Source of the DNA: Emydura subglobosa
Taxonomy: Eukaryota; Chordata; Testudines; Chelidae
DNA length: 64,000 nt
Direction: 5' to 3'
NCBI GenBank assembly: GCA_007922225.1
Contig: ML679961.1
Coordinates: forward strand, 72,644,890 to 72,708,889
Shown in pieces: positions 35,051-48,479 of the stretch. Made by a program: the position numbers and the translations under genes. Every line of letters begins with the position of its first letter. Position 1 is the first letter of the stretch. The notes beneath the pieces were generated by a model. It was not told the origin of the DNA and searched no databases. It was given only the letters and a program-made list of their open reading frames with translations.

Positions 35051-37039
35051 ATGCTGCTGCTTATATCTGATGCCCAACACCAGTGTTCTACAAATCCATC
35101 AGAGGGATGCAGGTCAAGTTCCCTGTAATAAAGCTTACTATCATAAGGCCCCATTTTCAGTTACTTATAACTTTGCCAAATTTTAACCATTGTTGAAATG
35201 GTGCATACCAGGTGTCTGCCTAAGGCTGATTTTATTTCTGCCAAAATTGCTCATCTGTTTCTCAAAATGAGGCTAGGGGAAAATTCATTGTTTTGCCCTT
35301 GTTTAAAAAAAATTGGCATTGTTCCATTGAGATGCTCTAGTGTCCCCACACTTTGCAGCAGGGATTTGAAATTTGGCAATAGGGTCATACTGGTGTCAGG
35401 GATATGCCTTTTATCCTGGGTGGCGATCCATCCAGATTTGGCCAAGTTACGAGTCTCTGAAATTCTGTTTACACATGCTCAGTTAGACCCTTGTTAAATT
35501 GACAACAAAATTCTCAAATTCCACCTTCAGCAAATGAGCTCCATCCCCAATCAACTACACCATGTTCACTGGACTGTAAGTGCACCATACCTTTGAACAA
35601 TTGAGCGTGCTCCATCCTGAAGCTGGAGGGGCAGAAGATGACTTTCCCTGTAATTGTTCTAACTGTTAATTAGGGGCTGCTGTGGCTCTGGGTATCAGAG
35701 CTGAGAGCAGGGAGACTCCCTCTCCCCTGGGCTTTCAATGCTTCCTGTTCTGCCCAGGCAGCAAAGAGGATGAAGCCACATCATATGAGCAGGCTTGAGC
35801 AATAAGGCCTGGGTGATAGTGAGGGAGGTAACTTGGAGAAGGGGGCAGGGACTGGAAGTGGGGTGAGGACAAGCTGGAAATATTAGACTTGAAATGCAGG
35901 GGCAGAAGGATCTGTGACCACTGACCTCTGCCACTTGAGCTAATGGAGTAACTGACAGCAGTAGTAGGATGTCATCCTCAGTGTGAGCCATCCACTAGAT
36001 ACAGACGAGAACACATTTTCTCTGGATTACCGCAGTATTATCTGTATTCCCCTGCAAGTGTTGCAAATATCTGTAATACACTGGAAATACTTATGACACC
36101 ACCATAATGTCAATTACTTTCTAATGGCAAAGGTCAACATTTTAATGGTATCTACTGTAGGCTGAACAGTAGCCATTTGTTTGGCAAAGTGGCATGTGCA
36201 TTCACAGCTCTATCTGCATCACAAAAAGGAACTGTGTTTCTACAGGTTAGGTACAGAAATATGATTCTATTTTTAAAATAAGCTCAGGTGAACCTTGCAA
36301 CATGTTGGTATCAGGCCCCTCAGTATGGTGACCTGGTGCTCCCCACTTGGTATTAATCTGCAAGCTATATCCCTTATACTTTTCCAAACTCTAATGTGAA
36401 GTAGCAGCCACACAGTGTTTTCCCATTTAAGTTCACCATGCCCACTGTCAGTGCATTAGAGAGCACGCCAGCAGACAATTGCTATCTTGAACTCTTGTAT
36501 TAAATTAAAACTGAGCTAATGTTAAGGTTCCCTGTTAATGTTTAATTGCACATTAGCTTTGCAAAAAAGAATCAAACACACATCAAGGAAGGGAAACAAT
36601 TGCTTAACTTTGCTCCCTCTTTGAGCTATAGACATTCATCTAATTAAGGAGGAAGGAATTTGCGTTAAAATGAGACTAAGGAGACTGTAGCAAAAACAAC
36701 AAAGAAATAGTAGGGCAATAGGGGAGCTGCACATAGGTACCATTAATCCAAATAGTACAGCTGCAGCCCACCATACTGAGTACAAGAGAAACCTCTCTGA
36801 TGGCACGTCAGTGTTCATGATTCTTCAATAGGAGCATCGAGAGCCAATAGGAAGAGTGAAGTGAGACAGCCCTCCTCAGGGAAGGCCAAGTGGGGCCAAA
36901 CCTGAGCAGGCAGCCGGATGGTCTATGTTGCTGCTCTTCACCACTGTCACTGGTACGCACTATTCCCAGTGTATGTCTAGCTGTGGGTGCGGTGTCATGT
37001 CGGGCACCCAAAAAATAAAGGAACACACAATTAGGAACC
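35051..37039. other. unassigned stretch, no gene seen
   Basis: No supported gene. An AT-rich block at 36470-36560 with repeated TTAAT/ATTA words is unassigned. Confidence 0.45.
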
Positions 37040-37180
37040 ACCTGTGAAAAAACTAGTTCCAGTGACTTGCCCAGCATTACATAGGAACTCTGACAGAGGC
37101 AGGAATAGAATCCATTTGTCCGGAGCGGCATTCAGCTACCTTAACCATAGGACCAGCCTTCAGTCCTACCGCTTGTTCAC
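37040..37180 (-). repeat. MIR-like SINE fragment (inverse)
   Basis: Inverse MIR order on plus: 'agtgacttgcccagcattac', 'aggaatagaatccatttg' (inverse B box region) and 'cagctaccttaaccatagga'. Confidence 0.6.
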
Positions 37181-38341
37181 TAAACACATTCCAGCGTCTT
37201 TGAAGTGGAGGTCCTTCAGACAACACCCTCATTCACTATACAACCCTGATTAACTCCCCAAGCACCATCCTTTCTGTGCACCAAATGAGGGGTGGTCCTG
37301 TGGAAAGAATAGTATTTGATCATGTAATTAAAGATTGTATCGTAATATTCTGGCCCACACAAGGAGGCTACTGAAATTCTCCCATTTTTTAACCTCTGAA
37401 TACCCTGTCTTTGTAACCTTACCATTGTTTTTTGTATGTAATTTCCTCGTTTTTTAAAAAGGCAAACTGAAAAAACAAATTCCACCATGTGGCATCTTAC
37501 CAACACCCATATGGTTCATTGGCAGAGATAGCACTAGAACTGACTGGAAAGCAGAATGTCCGTCCCACAGAAAATATCAAGATTTCAAAAGAAAAAAAAA
37601 TCCCAATTTGGGGCAAAAAGAAAAAAGTTGACATTTTTCACAGGACAGAAATTTTTAAAAAATCCAATTTTGGGAAATCCCAAAGTGATTTTTTTTCTGG
37701 TGTGCAGGCAAAAAAGAAAAGTTGATAAAAGCCTTCCAGGTGGGCCACTGGAGTCTGAGTGTCCCAGCTCTCAGCCTCCTGGCCTTTCCCACAGCACAGC
37801 TGCCAGAGATGTAGCTGGGCTATGGCGTAGGCAGAGAGACAGGAAGGTGGATCTCTCCACCTCCCCACAAGCCTTGTTCTGGGAGAGGCACCGAGATTGG
37901 GGCAAGGAAGAGGTGGACAGCCAGGGCATGCAACCTCTAGTAGTCAGCCTGGAAGGCTCGTCAGTTTTCTGAGGAAAATTCTGATTTTTTGTGAAGAGCT
38001 TTTGACATCAGAGAATCATTCCAAAAGAAAATTCCCAACTGGTTCTGCTTAGAAGTTGAACATTTAGATCCACTTCACAGACTTCTAATTTTTTGACATT
38101 TCTAAGGGGAAGTGCCAACATTTCAAGGGTAAACCCTGTACATCCAAACTAACAACATATACATGTTTCTTTTTCCAGTTCCCGTTTTCTTCCCCATGAT
38201 ATCATTATTCATAAGGAATGACTGCCTCCCCTTATAGAAACACTTAATAGAATTTAGTAGGATGTAAAACAATAGGGTTCTGCAAAAATTGCTGTTTAAT
38301 AAAAAGGAGGGAGAGGGAGAGAGAGAGAAATATAAAGAATT
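37181..38341. other. mostly unassigned; AT-rich repeat block at about 37540-38060
   Basis: From about 37570 the A-rich words AAAAATCCCAATTTTGGG recur in both orientations, resembling the AT-rich arms elsewhere in the window. The rest is unassigned. Confidence 0.4.
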
Positions 38342-40955
38342 TCATAGAATCATAGAAGATTAGGGTTGGAAGGGACCTCCGGAGGTTATCTAGTCCAACC
38401 CCCTACTCAAAGCAGGACCAACACTAACTACATCATCCCAGCCAGGGCTTTGTCAAGCTGTACCTTAAAAACTTCTAAGGATGGAGATTCCACCACCTCC
38501 CTAGGAAATCCATTCCAGTGCTTCACCACCCTCCTAGTTAATTTTTTTTTTCTAATATCCAACTGAGACCTCCCCCACTGCAACTTGAGACCATTGCTCC
38601 TAGTTCTGTCATCTACTACCACTGAAAACTGCCTAGTTCCATCCTCTTTGGAAGCCCCGTTCAGGTAGTTGAAGGACACTATCAAATCCCCCCTCACTCT
38701 TCTCTTCTGCAGACTAAACAAGCCCAGTTGCCTTATCCTCCCCTCATAAGTCATGTGCTCCATCCCCTTAATCTTTTTTTTTTGCCCTCTGCTGGACTCT
38801 CTCCAACTTGTCCCCATCTTTTTTGTAGTGTGGGGCCCAAAATTGGACACAGTACTCCAAATGAACCTTCACCAGTTCCAAACCGAGGGGAATAATCACT
38901 TCCCTCGACCTGCTGGCAATGCTCCTACTAATGCAACCCAATATGCCATTAGCCTTCTTGACAATAATGACACACGGTTGATTCATGTCCAGCTTCTTAT
39001 CCACTGTAACCCCCAGGTCCTTTTCTGATGAACTGCTGCTAGCCAGTCGGTCATTACTCTGTAGCAGTGCATGGGATTCTTCCATCTCAAGTGCAGGACT
39101 CTGCATTTGTCCTTGTTGAACCTCATCAAATTCCTTTTGGCCAAATTCTCTAATTTCTCTAGGTGACTCTCTAGGTCACTATCGCTCCCCTTCAGCGTAT
39201 CTACCACTCCCCCCATCTTAATGTCATCTGCAAACTTGTTGAGGTGCAATCCACCTTATCCTCCAGATCATTAATGAAGGTGTTAAACAAAACCAGCCCC
39301 AGCACCGACCGCTGGGGCACTCCACTTGTTACCAGCCACCAACTAGACATTGAGCCATTGATCACTACCCATTGAGCCTAATGATCTAGCCAGCTCTCTA
39401 TCCACCTTATAGTCCATTCATCCAACCCATACTTTTTTAACTTGCTGATAAGAATACTGTATCAAAAGCTTTGCTAAAGTCAAGGTATATCTTGTCCACC
39501 ACTTTCTCCACGTCCACAGAGCCAGTTATCTCATCAGAGAAGCAATCAGGTTAGTCAGGCAAAACTTGTTCTTGGTGAATCCATGATGACTGTTCCTGAT
39601 CACCTTCCTCTCTTCCAATTGCCTCAAAATGGATTCCTTGAGGACCTGCTCCATGATTTTTCCAGGGACTGAGGTGAGGCTGACCGATCTGCAGTTCCCT
39701 GGATCCTCCTCCTTCCCTTTTTTGGGCACTATACTTGCCTTTTTTCAATCATCTGGGTCCTCCCTCAGCCACCACCAGTTTTCAAAGATAATGGCCAATG
39801 GCTCTACAATCACATCAGCCAACTCCCTCAGCAACCTCAGATGCACTGCATCCATCCCCATGGGCTTGTGCATGTCCAGCTTTTCTAAACAGTCCTGAAC
39901 TTGTTCTTTCAGCACTGAGGGCTGCTTACTTCCTCTCCATACTGTGCTGCCCAGTGCAGTACTCCTGGGGCTAACCTTGTCTGTGAAGAAAGAGGCAAAA
40001 AAAGGATTGAGTACTAGAGCTTTTTTCACACCATCTGTCACTAGGTTGCCTTCTCCATTCTGTGAGGGGCCAACACTTTCCCTGAACTTCTTCTTGTTGG
40101 TAACATACCTATAGAAACCCTTCTAGCTACCCTTCACGTCGCTTGCTAGCTGTAACTCCAATTATGATTTGGCCTTCCTTATTTCACTCCTGAATGCTTG
40201 AGCAGTATTTTTATACTCCTCCCTAGACATCTGATCAAACTTCCACTTCTTGTAAGCTTCCTTGTTGTGTTTCATCTCACCGAAGGCTTCTTTCTTAAGC
40301 CAAGCTCGTTGTCTGCCATATTTGCTATTCTTTCTGCACATTGGGATGGTTTGTTCCTGCACCCTCAATAAGGTTTCTTTAAAATACAGCGAGCTCTCTT
40401 AGACTCCTTTCCCCCTCACATTAGCCTCCCAGGGGATCCTGCCCATCAGCTCCCTGAGAGAGTCAAAGCCTGCTTTTCTGAAGTTCATGGTCTGTATCCT
40501 GATGTTCTTCTTTTTGTCAAGATCCTGAACTCGACCATCTCATGGTCACTGCTGGTCAGGTTACCACCCACTTCTACTTCCTCTAGCAATTTTTCTCTGT
40601 TTATGAGCAGCAGGTCAAGAGGAGCACAGCCCCTAGTAGGTTCCTTCAACACTTACACCAGGAAGTTGTCTGCAACATTCTCCAAAAACTTCCTGGATTG
40701 TCTGTGCTCTGCTGTATTGCTCTCCCAGCAGATGTTTGGATGATTGAAGTCCCCCATGAGAACCAGGTTCTGTGATCTGGAAACTTTCACTAATTGTCTG
40801 AAGAAAGCCTTGTTTACCTCATCTTCCTGGTCTGTGGTCTATAACAGACGTCCACCACGACATTACCCTTGTGCTCTCGCCTCTAAATGTAATCCAGAGA
40901 CTCTCAAGAAGCTTTTCTCCAGTTTCATACTGGAACTCTAAGCAATCATATTGCT
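38342..40955 (-). mobile_element. CR1 LINE copy 2, 5'-truncated
   Basis: The 3' end at 38342 has the inverted TTCTATGA tail twice and the 'GGAAGGGACCTCC' motif. Homology with copy 4 continues without a large gap up to about 40955, in the middle of the endonuclease, where similarity stops. This is the usual 5' truncation of incomplete target-primed reverse transcription. Many indels and stops; more diverged than copy 4. Confidence 0.95.
38428..40955 (-). pseudogene. CR1 ORF2 remnant (partial endonuclease, RT)
   Basis: Pieces on minus: the [13 protein letters not shown] region near 40540, the [13 protein letters not shown] linker (40162-40368), RT fingers with [20 protein letters not shown] (39526-39729), the palm motif C position reading FADDIKMGG (within 38983-39249), and the C-terminal part [18 protein letters not shown]...[22 protein letters not shown] (38428-38850). 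The FADD residues persist, but the frame is broken repeatedly. The catalytic Asn and Glu of the endonuclease are missing with the 5' truncation. Confidence 0.93.
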
Positions 40956-40991
40956 AATTTAATGAAGAATTTTATTTTTCTATGATTTTAT

Positions 40992-41012
40992 ATAATTTAA
41001 TTTAATTTAATA
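40992..41012 (+). repeat. (TTTAA)n short microsatellite
   Basis: About four ATTTA/TTTAA units just beyond the 5' end of CR1 copy 2. Confidence 0.8.
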
Positions 41013-41142
41013 GAGAATATATCATTGCCGTATAATTCTATAAGCTAGTCTACAAATAATATAAAAAAGTTGTTATTCTCTATTTAAATTATGTATGACT
41101 TTTCCCATGAGGTTTATCTTTTTCAAAGCATATAGATGTAAA

Positions 41143-41203
41143 TATTACTCTAAAAGAATTAACTCCCTGGTCAGGCAATTTAGACCTAACTGCAGACATC
41201 ATA
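41143..41203 (+). repeat. 61-bp direct repeat, copy A
   Basis: Matches 43204-43264 at 58 of 61 positions in the same orientation. Begins TATTACTCTAAAAGA and ends CAGACATCATA. Confidence 0.9.
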
Positions 41204-41484
41204 CATCTTTCAGATATCATGCCAAGTGGTTATTTCTGATCAGAGTAGGCTTGAATCAAAACCCTAGATCCCAACATATTGAAATTTTGGGTTGCTTGAA
41301 GAATGGTTCTGTGTTATGAACCTTAAACCCACTGAAGTTCTACCCCAAACTCAACTGCTTTTCAAAGAGCTATACAAATCTTCCATTAATTTACAACCTC
41401 CATTTTTGGCTGAAAGCACTCAGCATGAGTCCTGGTATTGTGAGTCATGTGGGAATTTTTTGCGTCAGTCTGTCCCCTATTATG

Positions 41485-41650
41485 AAGGACTTAGGCCAGG
41501 TCAATAAGCCACATCCCTGAGCAACACAGTTATACCAACCTGACCTCCTGTGTAGATAGGGCTATGTCAATAGAAGCGTGTAGGAGTATCTTCACTAAAG
41601 CAGCACAGCTGCACCACTGTAGCACAGTATGCAAAGACTAGCCTTCCAAG
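41485..41650. mobile_element. MITE fragment, same family as 25576
   Basis: Words 'cctgagcaacacagttatacc', 'gtgtagatagggctatgtc' and 'cttcactaaagcagcacagctg' follow the order of the 25576/51372 family. Diverged and lacking clear ends. Confidence 0.5.
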
Positions 41651-43203
41651 TCCCTTCAGTTATTCAACTGGCTGAATGCTCCTACTCCTAGCCCAGAGTA
41701 CAAAGGACGCTTTGTACTACTGATATAAGACAAAGAGAATGATGAGACCTGCAAAGTTAGGAAGTGCTTACCTCTGTGGGGGTAAGTCCAGCCCATCTCT
41801 AAAGAAAAACAAATGCTAACTTTTTCAGTCATTTTTATGAGTGAAATTATTTTATTTGTACATTTTGACTGATTCAGAAGATACATATTTAAATCAAATG
41901 TATTCCCTGATCTTTTATTGCAGTTTTATTCATTCATCCTAGTCACTTTATTCACACTTCTTACATCAGAATATACCCCTCTACTTTGTGTCACAGGTCT
42001 GCAGCCAGACATTTGGCCTGCTTACAAGACCAGATTTAAGTGCTGGAGAGGAAATCTCAGAGGAGCATAAGCCTACATTATAAATCTCTCTCTTTGTAAG
42101 GCTTTATAACTTGTCATAAAAAACATTTATTGCCAAACTGAATCTATTATAACAAGGTCTTAGCTCAGGAGCCTATTAAAAATACTCTTCACTGAAATAA
42201 GTACCTCTATTTTTATTCTTGGAGAAAGACAGATAAATTGTATGTGGTGTTTTCTTGTCAACTTCAGCCACTTTTAACTTGTGAGTAAAAAGTTAGTTTT
42301 AGAAAAGATAACTTTTTCAGCAGGGTGTCCTTGCTGAATACTAAGGCCTGTTAGTAGATCAAATCCAGTATAAAAACAGATTGGAAAGGGCTGTGCTGGC
42401 AAGGATAAGAAAGCAGCTACTCTCCATGCAGATAGTGATTCTGTGGAAGTGAGCCTGCCTGAGACTTGAAAACAGGTAAGTAAAAATCCAGTGGAATACA
42501 TTTGTTCACCTAAACAATAGTTTGACTTGAATAGCCTGCAGTGACATCTCTGTGCTGTGTTGCCATAAACTCTCACACACTAAGCAAAATCTGGTGAAAA
42601 AGTCAGTACAAAATACTGTGTATTGTGTAGTGCCTTTCATACAAATCATATCCCCATCATGTTTCCAAGTTAAGCGGATTACAGAGTTAAAATTAAAAGG
42701 GAAAGATCAAAACATCTGATGAAAGTAAAAGGTATTATTGGCTAGGGAGAAGGGAGATTTTCTCTTTACAAATTTTAACTGAGAATGAGGGTTGAGGAAT
42801 CAGAGGGATACAGGGAAGCTGGTTTAGGTGGAAGGAGCTGCAGAAGAGAAGACACTCCTATAAGAACCAGCAATACTGGGTGGAAGGGCTGGGAGAAGAT
42901 TGGTGCTAGCTAAACAGAGGAACAGGGAAGGGAGTAGGGAAATATCATGCCAGTGAGAGAAACTGGAGGAAGCTGAAGGACTATAAAAAGGAGGGCTGTT
43001 ATGAGTTAAAACCTGGCGTTGATGGGGGAGGAAGGGATCATTGCTTGGGGGAAAACTGGCAGGAAGCACTTATTGTGCTGAAGGAAGTGATACTGATAAT
43101 CCAGCAGAGGTGATCCTTTTCTCTCCAAATCAATACTGAAACTGTGCCCTGGAATAGTTTTAAGTTTACCACTCCTGTTTTTTGGATTGAGACAAATAAT
43201 CAT
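41651..43203. other. unassigned stretch
   Basis: No gene or repeat recognised between the two 61-bp repeats apart from the MITE at 41485. Confidence 0.45.
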
Positions 43204-43264
43204 TATTACTCTAAAAGACTTAACTCCCTAGTCAGGCAATTTAGACATAACTGCAGACATCATA
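43204..43264 (+). repeat. 61-bp direct repeat, copy B
   Basis: Partner of 41143-41203; three substitutions and no gaps. Confidence 0.9.
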
Positions 43265-43741
43265 AAGAGAATGATATGTTGCTATTATAAATGCCATGAC
43301 ACTTTTTGTTGGCATAGAGAGTTAAATTAACCTCAGTGTTCTGGCCCAAATCCAACATGGGTAACTTAATTTTGCCACCCTAAATTTCCCCAGGTAGTTT
43401 ATTGTATATGGCATTCTTCATCATTCCTTGCAAACTTGTGTATTATTGCTGTGGGCTAGATATTTGCTGTATTTCTCCCAAGAAGTGGCTGCATTTCAGA
43501 GCTGGGTGAAGCGATCACTTTGTACATATCAGTTTAAATTTGTAAATAACTTTGGGAACTTTAGGCTGAAATAACTATATTAATGTAACATGATGGTATT
43601 GTGTTGAAACTGAGTCCTTCATCTAGATGTTAGAGGTATTCAAGGAAACAGGTATAACAAACACTTACAGTGTCTTTGGTTGGATTGATTTATAGCTCAA
43701 CTCTATGTACCAATTTTTACATATAGCATTTTTCCTCTGGA
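43265..43741. other. unassigned stretch
   Basis: No gene recognised. Confidence 0.4.
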
Positions 43742-43960
43742 GGCAGAATGGTCCAATGGATAAGCGGCTAGCCTTTGAGTTAGGAGATGTGGGTTCTACT
43801 CCTGGCTCACCTTGTGTATGTCCTTAAAGGATTATTTCAACCTTTTGTGCCTCAATTTTCTCACCTACAAAGTCAAGCTAATGATACATTTCTGGGTAAT
43901 GCTAAATATTAATAATTAATCATATTTTATTTCCACCACCAGTTTGTTCAGGACACTGTG
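43742..43960 (+). repeat. tRNA-headed MIR/CORE-SINE-like element
   Basis: The head has an A-box-like TGGTCCAATGG with 'ataagcggctagcc', then a B box GGTTCTACTCC, spaced as in a tRNA. The body follows MIR order: 'ttgtgcctcaattttctcacc', 'taatgatacatttctgggtaa', 'attcaggacactgtgc'-type end. Not a functional tRNA gene, because the acceptor stem does not pair. Confidence 0.7.
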
Positions 43961-46721
43961 CATGTAATAAAAACCATTTCTAAAAATATAGGAAAAGATA
44001 ATTTATCACTTTTAGAACATTTTTGCATCTAATTACAAGCATTAATGGACAGAGACGTATATAGTCAGTGGCAAAAAAACTGTCAGCACAGAGTCCAGGT
44101 TGCTTAGTGATATGTTGTGCCCTTGTGGAATGTTTAGTTGAGCTGAACTCAGACTTCTGAAAACCAGGAAATAAATTGTTAAGGTTGCCCAAGCAACTTT
44201 AAGTCTGCCTTCTTTTAGCAATACCTTGTTACTCCCCATTAACATACATTTGGGTCTCCTGAAGTTTTAGTGGATATCATACACTACCCTTGGGTAAAAA
44301 TTGACTGACAGACTATTTTGACCCACATCACCAAAAATAGTTTGATCTCTAGCTCTGTGGAGGAAACAATAAACCACCAACAAAAACAACCTCACAAATC
44401 CAGATTTTTTGGGGGGAAAACTACATGGGGCTTATATCTATTGAACCCCTGGCACAAATAATTCCAAATGTAGGTCACTAAATTGACTCAGCACTCCATG
44501 AGACCTAGCAAATTTCAAGAAAATCTGTGTAAACATGAATTTTAGAGCACGTGTAAGCACCATTCTTTAAACAGGAAGACTGTAAGAGACAATAGAGGGA
44601 AAAGGCTCTTCCACGCATTCATCTGCAGCATAGGAAGCTGTGGAAGGTGTGAAGCATCCCATTCATCTCAGTGTGATGTTCTCAGCTGAACAAGACAACT
44701 CCATGGAGGTGAATACAACCTGAAACAATCCCTCTGAGATGCATGAACTGCTCCATTGAGCTCAGTAGATGTTCTCATCTTCCCCGCCCCCCGAATGCTT
44801 TAGAGCCTGTGAGATGCATGAAGTATACCCACTTTAAGCTCCCCATCCAAAAGGGCAGGATTTCTGAAGATCCTGGCTCACATGGGATATAGGGAGGGAG
44901 CCTCAGATCCTTACAAAAGGGCAAGCTCTGCCCAGAACCTAGCTCACATGGGGAGTATGGGGAATGGGGCCCAAACCCCTAGGGGGGCAAGAGCCCCCCC
45001 AGATCTGGGCACACACAAGAGGGAAAGTTAATAAGTGTTCCTCCCCCTTTCTCTCCAATCGCTCCTAACACTCACCCTGCCCCCCATTCCTCCCTCTGAA
45101 ATCCTGACTCAAATGACTCCAAATTAAGATCATTAACCCTACCTTGCCCCTTCTAAAGGCATGCCACATTTCAAAGCAATCCGATTAAGCATGTCCGCTT
45201 TTAGAGGACATAGAAACTTCATCTTTAGACAAATGTCATGATGTAACCTTAACAATAGTGATGTTGCCGTGCCACTATAATTAGTAGGGTGAACACAAAT
45301 GTAAGTATTGGATAACCCTTACTCCTAGTAAAACTGGTGGCTTTCTGATGTGTCTTGTTCTTTTCTATTAGATGTATGAAGTTGAAGACCACATGTGGAC
45401 ATGCATACATGCTTATCTGAGTAATGTTGTTTTCCTGTGCCGCTATTTCTCTTTGAGCAAGAATAGACATATGCCTAGTGTTTTAGCTATGCACCTATTC
45501 TCTGGCTAGAGTGGAGTGCTGAGCTAGTATTTCAGGAAGCAACGTGGCATAACTTGTCTTATGTTAATGTGTTGTAAACAGCAGGCCTTGGGCTTGTCTA
45601 AAAGGGTCTTTGAAAAGCTGTGTGTGTGTTCACCAACTCTGTTAGGGTTTGATATGCTTCTCCAGTTTATTTTGTCACATAAATATTTATAGCTATTCAT
45701 GGTTGAGTGGTTCAGAAAAGTCCTTCCATACTAGATTCTTTGCCTTAATGATGCAGCCTGAAGGAAATTCTCTGCTGAAATATTAAAGGGGAGCATGGGA
45801 TTCCAGGAATGGGACCCATAGAAGACAGATCCCTGACTGGGTGCTAACAGCAGGCCTGCTTTTGCATTTTCATGCAACCTGTAGAAGGCTTCAATGTTCA
45901 AATTAAATTTGGAATGGACTTAATTCCCATTGCATGAAGATGCCCTTTGATCTCTGTGCTCTCCAACTTTCCAGGCCCTGTTGGTTCTCCTTGCAGCAAA
46001 ACATAGCAGCTGTGTAGATTGTTGGATTTTCTTTGCATTAACCTGTATTTTTTTGTTCTTTATTCTTTCATCTTCTAACTTAGAAATATTCTATGTACCA
46101 GCTATTCAGCCTGATTCACTGTGGAGGTAGAAATTGATTAGCTCGGATCACAAATCCACGTCTCCTATCCATACCCCTATCTTTCTATTTAGGCAGCAGA
46201 AGAGGAATTTTTGCTGATTTGTTTCACTCATTTCACCATTGATACCCAGAGTGGATATGTATTGTTTCATGGGAGAGTTTGGCCTGCTGTAATACAAAAG
46301 ATATAGAATCAGAAGAGCAGAGTTGTAGTCAAAATGTTCCAGACATGATATACTCCTTTGGATCTTACATAGCTATGTAAGTCTGCTTAATTCCCTTAAG
46401 GGATTTAGATACCAATGTACATGTCTTTCATTCCTGACTGGGAGGGGTGCGTGTGCGTGCGTGCTTGTGTTCTTCATTTTAGACATGGATCAGGACTGCA
46501 AATATTTGATAACCCCAAAGTTCAGGTTGTTTGAATCTGGGGTTTTGTTGACAAATCTGGATTCAAATTTGGCTTCTGGCCGCCACCTCAACGTTCAGGG
46601 TTGTTTGGATGCAAGGGTTTGGCTCAGGCCCAGCTTTCCTTGGATAATAATTATCTCTGAGCTTCATTTCCCTAAAATCGGTTTCCTCTCACACTGCTCA
46701 TAAGTGCAGTTGCATAAAAGC
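43961..46721. other. unassigned stretch; possible unclassified repeat at about 44270-45240
   Basis: No supported gene. The 44270-45240 block has repeated 'gagatgcatgaa' and 'ctcacatggg' words and reads like a dispersed repeat, but I cannot name a class. 46446-46470 is a GT/GC-rich low-complexity run. Confidence 0.4.
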
Positions 46722-47900
46722 AATCATGGAGCAAGTCCTTAAGGAATCCATTTTGAAGCACTTGGAGAAGAGGGAAGGTGATCAGGAACAGTCAGCATGG
46801 ATTCACCAAGAGCAAGTCTTGCCTGACTAACCTGGTTGTCTTCTTTGAGAGATAACTGGCTCTGTGGATGTGGGGAAAGCGGTGGATGTGATATAGCTTG
46901 ACTTTAGCAAAGCTTTTGATACGGTCTCCCACAGTATTCTTGCCAGCAAGTTAAAGTATGGGTTGGATGAATGGACTATAAGGGGGATAAAAAGCAGTAT
47001 AGCTCATCGGGCTCAATGGGTAGTGATCAATGGCTCGATGTCTAAGTGATAGCCACAGAGGTCAGTCCTGGGGCTGATTTTGTTCGACATCTTCATTAAT
47101 GATCTTGATGATGGGTTGGATTGCAACCACAAAAAGTTTGCAGATCACCCTAAGCTGGGGGGAATGGAAGATACACTGCAGGGATAGGATACAGCATGAC
47201 CTAGACGAATTGGAGGATTTGGCCAAAAGAAATCTGATGAGGTTCAAGAAAGACAAGTCCTGCACTAAGTATGGAAGTGCTCAGCTGGGGACTGACTGGC
47301 TAAGCAGCAGTTCTGCAGAAAAGGACCTGGGAGTTACAGTGGACAAGAAGCTGGATATGAGTCAACAGTGTGCCCTTGTCACCGAGAAGTCTAACAGCAT
47401 ATTGGGTTGCATTAATAGGAGCATTGCCAGCAGTTCAGGGAAGTGATTATTTCCCTTTATTCAGCATTGGTGAGGCTACACTTGGAGTATTGTGTCCAGT
47501 TTTGGGCCCCCCACTACAGGAAGGATTTGGACAAATTGGAGAGAGTCCAACAGAGGGCAATGAAAATGATTAAGGGGCTGGAGCATATGACTTATGAGGA
47601 GAAGCTGAGGGAACTGGGCTTGTTTAGTCTGAAGAAGAGAAGAGTGAGGGGGGATTTGATAGTGGCCTTCCACTACATGAAAAGGGGTTCCAAATAGGAT
47701 GGAGGGAGGCTGTTCTCAGTGGTGGCAGATGACAGAACAAGGAACACTGGTATCAAGTTGCAGTGGAGGAGGGCTTAGTTGGATATTAGGAAAATGTTTT
47801 CTTTAGGAGGGTAGTGAATCACTGGAATGGGTTGCCTAGGGAGGTGGTGGATTCTCCATTCTTAGAGGTTTTTAAGGTGCAGCTTGACAAAGCCCTGGCT
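46722..47900 (+). pseudogene. CR1 ORF2 3' remnant (RT)
   Basis: Readable pieces: the fingers region; [15 protein letters not shown] (motif A) at about 46900-46940; motif C decayed (family FADD reads 'gtttgcagatcacc', FADH); [21 protein letters not shown] (47330-47400); [46 protein letters not shown] in pieces (47443-47697). Stops at several points, and the second Asp of FADD is replaced by His. Confidence 0.9.
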
Positions 47901-47998
47901 GGGGTGATGTAGTTGGTGTTGGTCCTGCTTTGAGTAGGAGGTTGGACTAGATGATCTCCTGAGGTCCCTTCCAACCCTAATCTTCTGTGATTCTATGA
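46722..47998 (+). mobile_element. CR1 LINE copy 3, 3' portion
   Basis: Plus-strand CR1 beginning within the RT fingers ([21 protein letters not shown]) and running to the 3' tail GTGATTCTATGA at 47998. 5'-truncated, with no target duplication evident. Confidence 0.95.
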
Positions 47999-48479
47999 GC
48001 AGTAGGTGCTCTAAATCCTTCCTCAGAAAAGTAGACATTTAATAAGAGAGTGTTTGAACTTTTAAAGGTATAGTCTGTCTAACTGAGGAGGAGAGTTCAT
48101 TCCAGCTAGTGCAGCAGTATTTGCATCACCAGTGCTCATACTCCAGTTGATTTAAGCCCTAGGTTTCTTGGCAGGTCTTCCCCAGGTGATGGAGCAGTCT
48201 GCAGTGCCATGTGACAGGTCTTAGCTCAATTCCTGATTCATATATTTCATTCACTGGGATGGGAATGCTAAATAAGCAAGGGCTGGAAGGTGCTCAGATG
48301 CTTGAGTGATGAGCATGTTATCTTATATAAAACAGAACCGGTTTCCTGGTTTGGAAGATGCAACTACCTCTATGAAGTGATGGCTATTCTTGTCCAACTT
48401 AACATTTTCAGGTGGCTACCCTAGGCATGGACGGGGCACAGTAACTGTAAGCACCTGAAAATGCTAAGGTCAGGGCAGG
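47999..48479. other. unassigned stretch
   Basis: No gene or repeat recognised. Confidence 0.4.

Noticed and set aside
43742..43812. Possible tRNA gene
   Set aside because: A- and B-box words are present, but the ends do not form an acceptor stem and a MIR-like body follows, so it is a SINE head.
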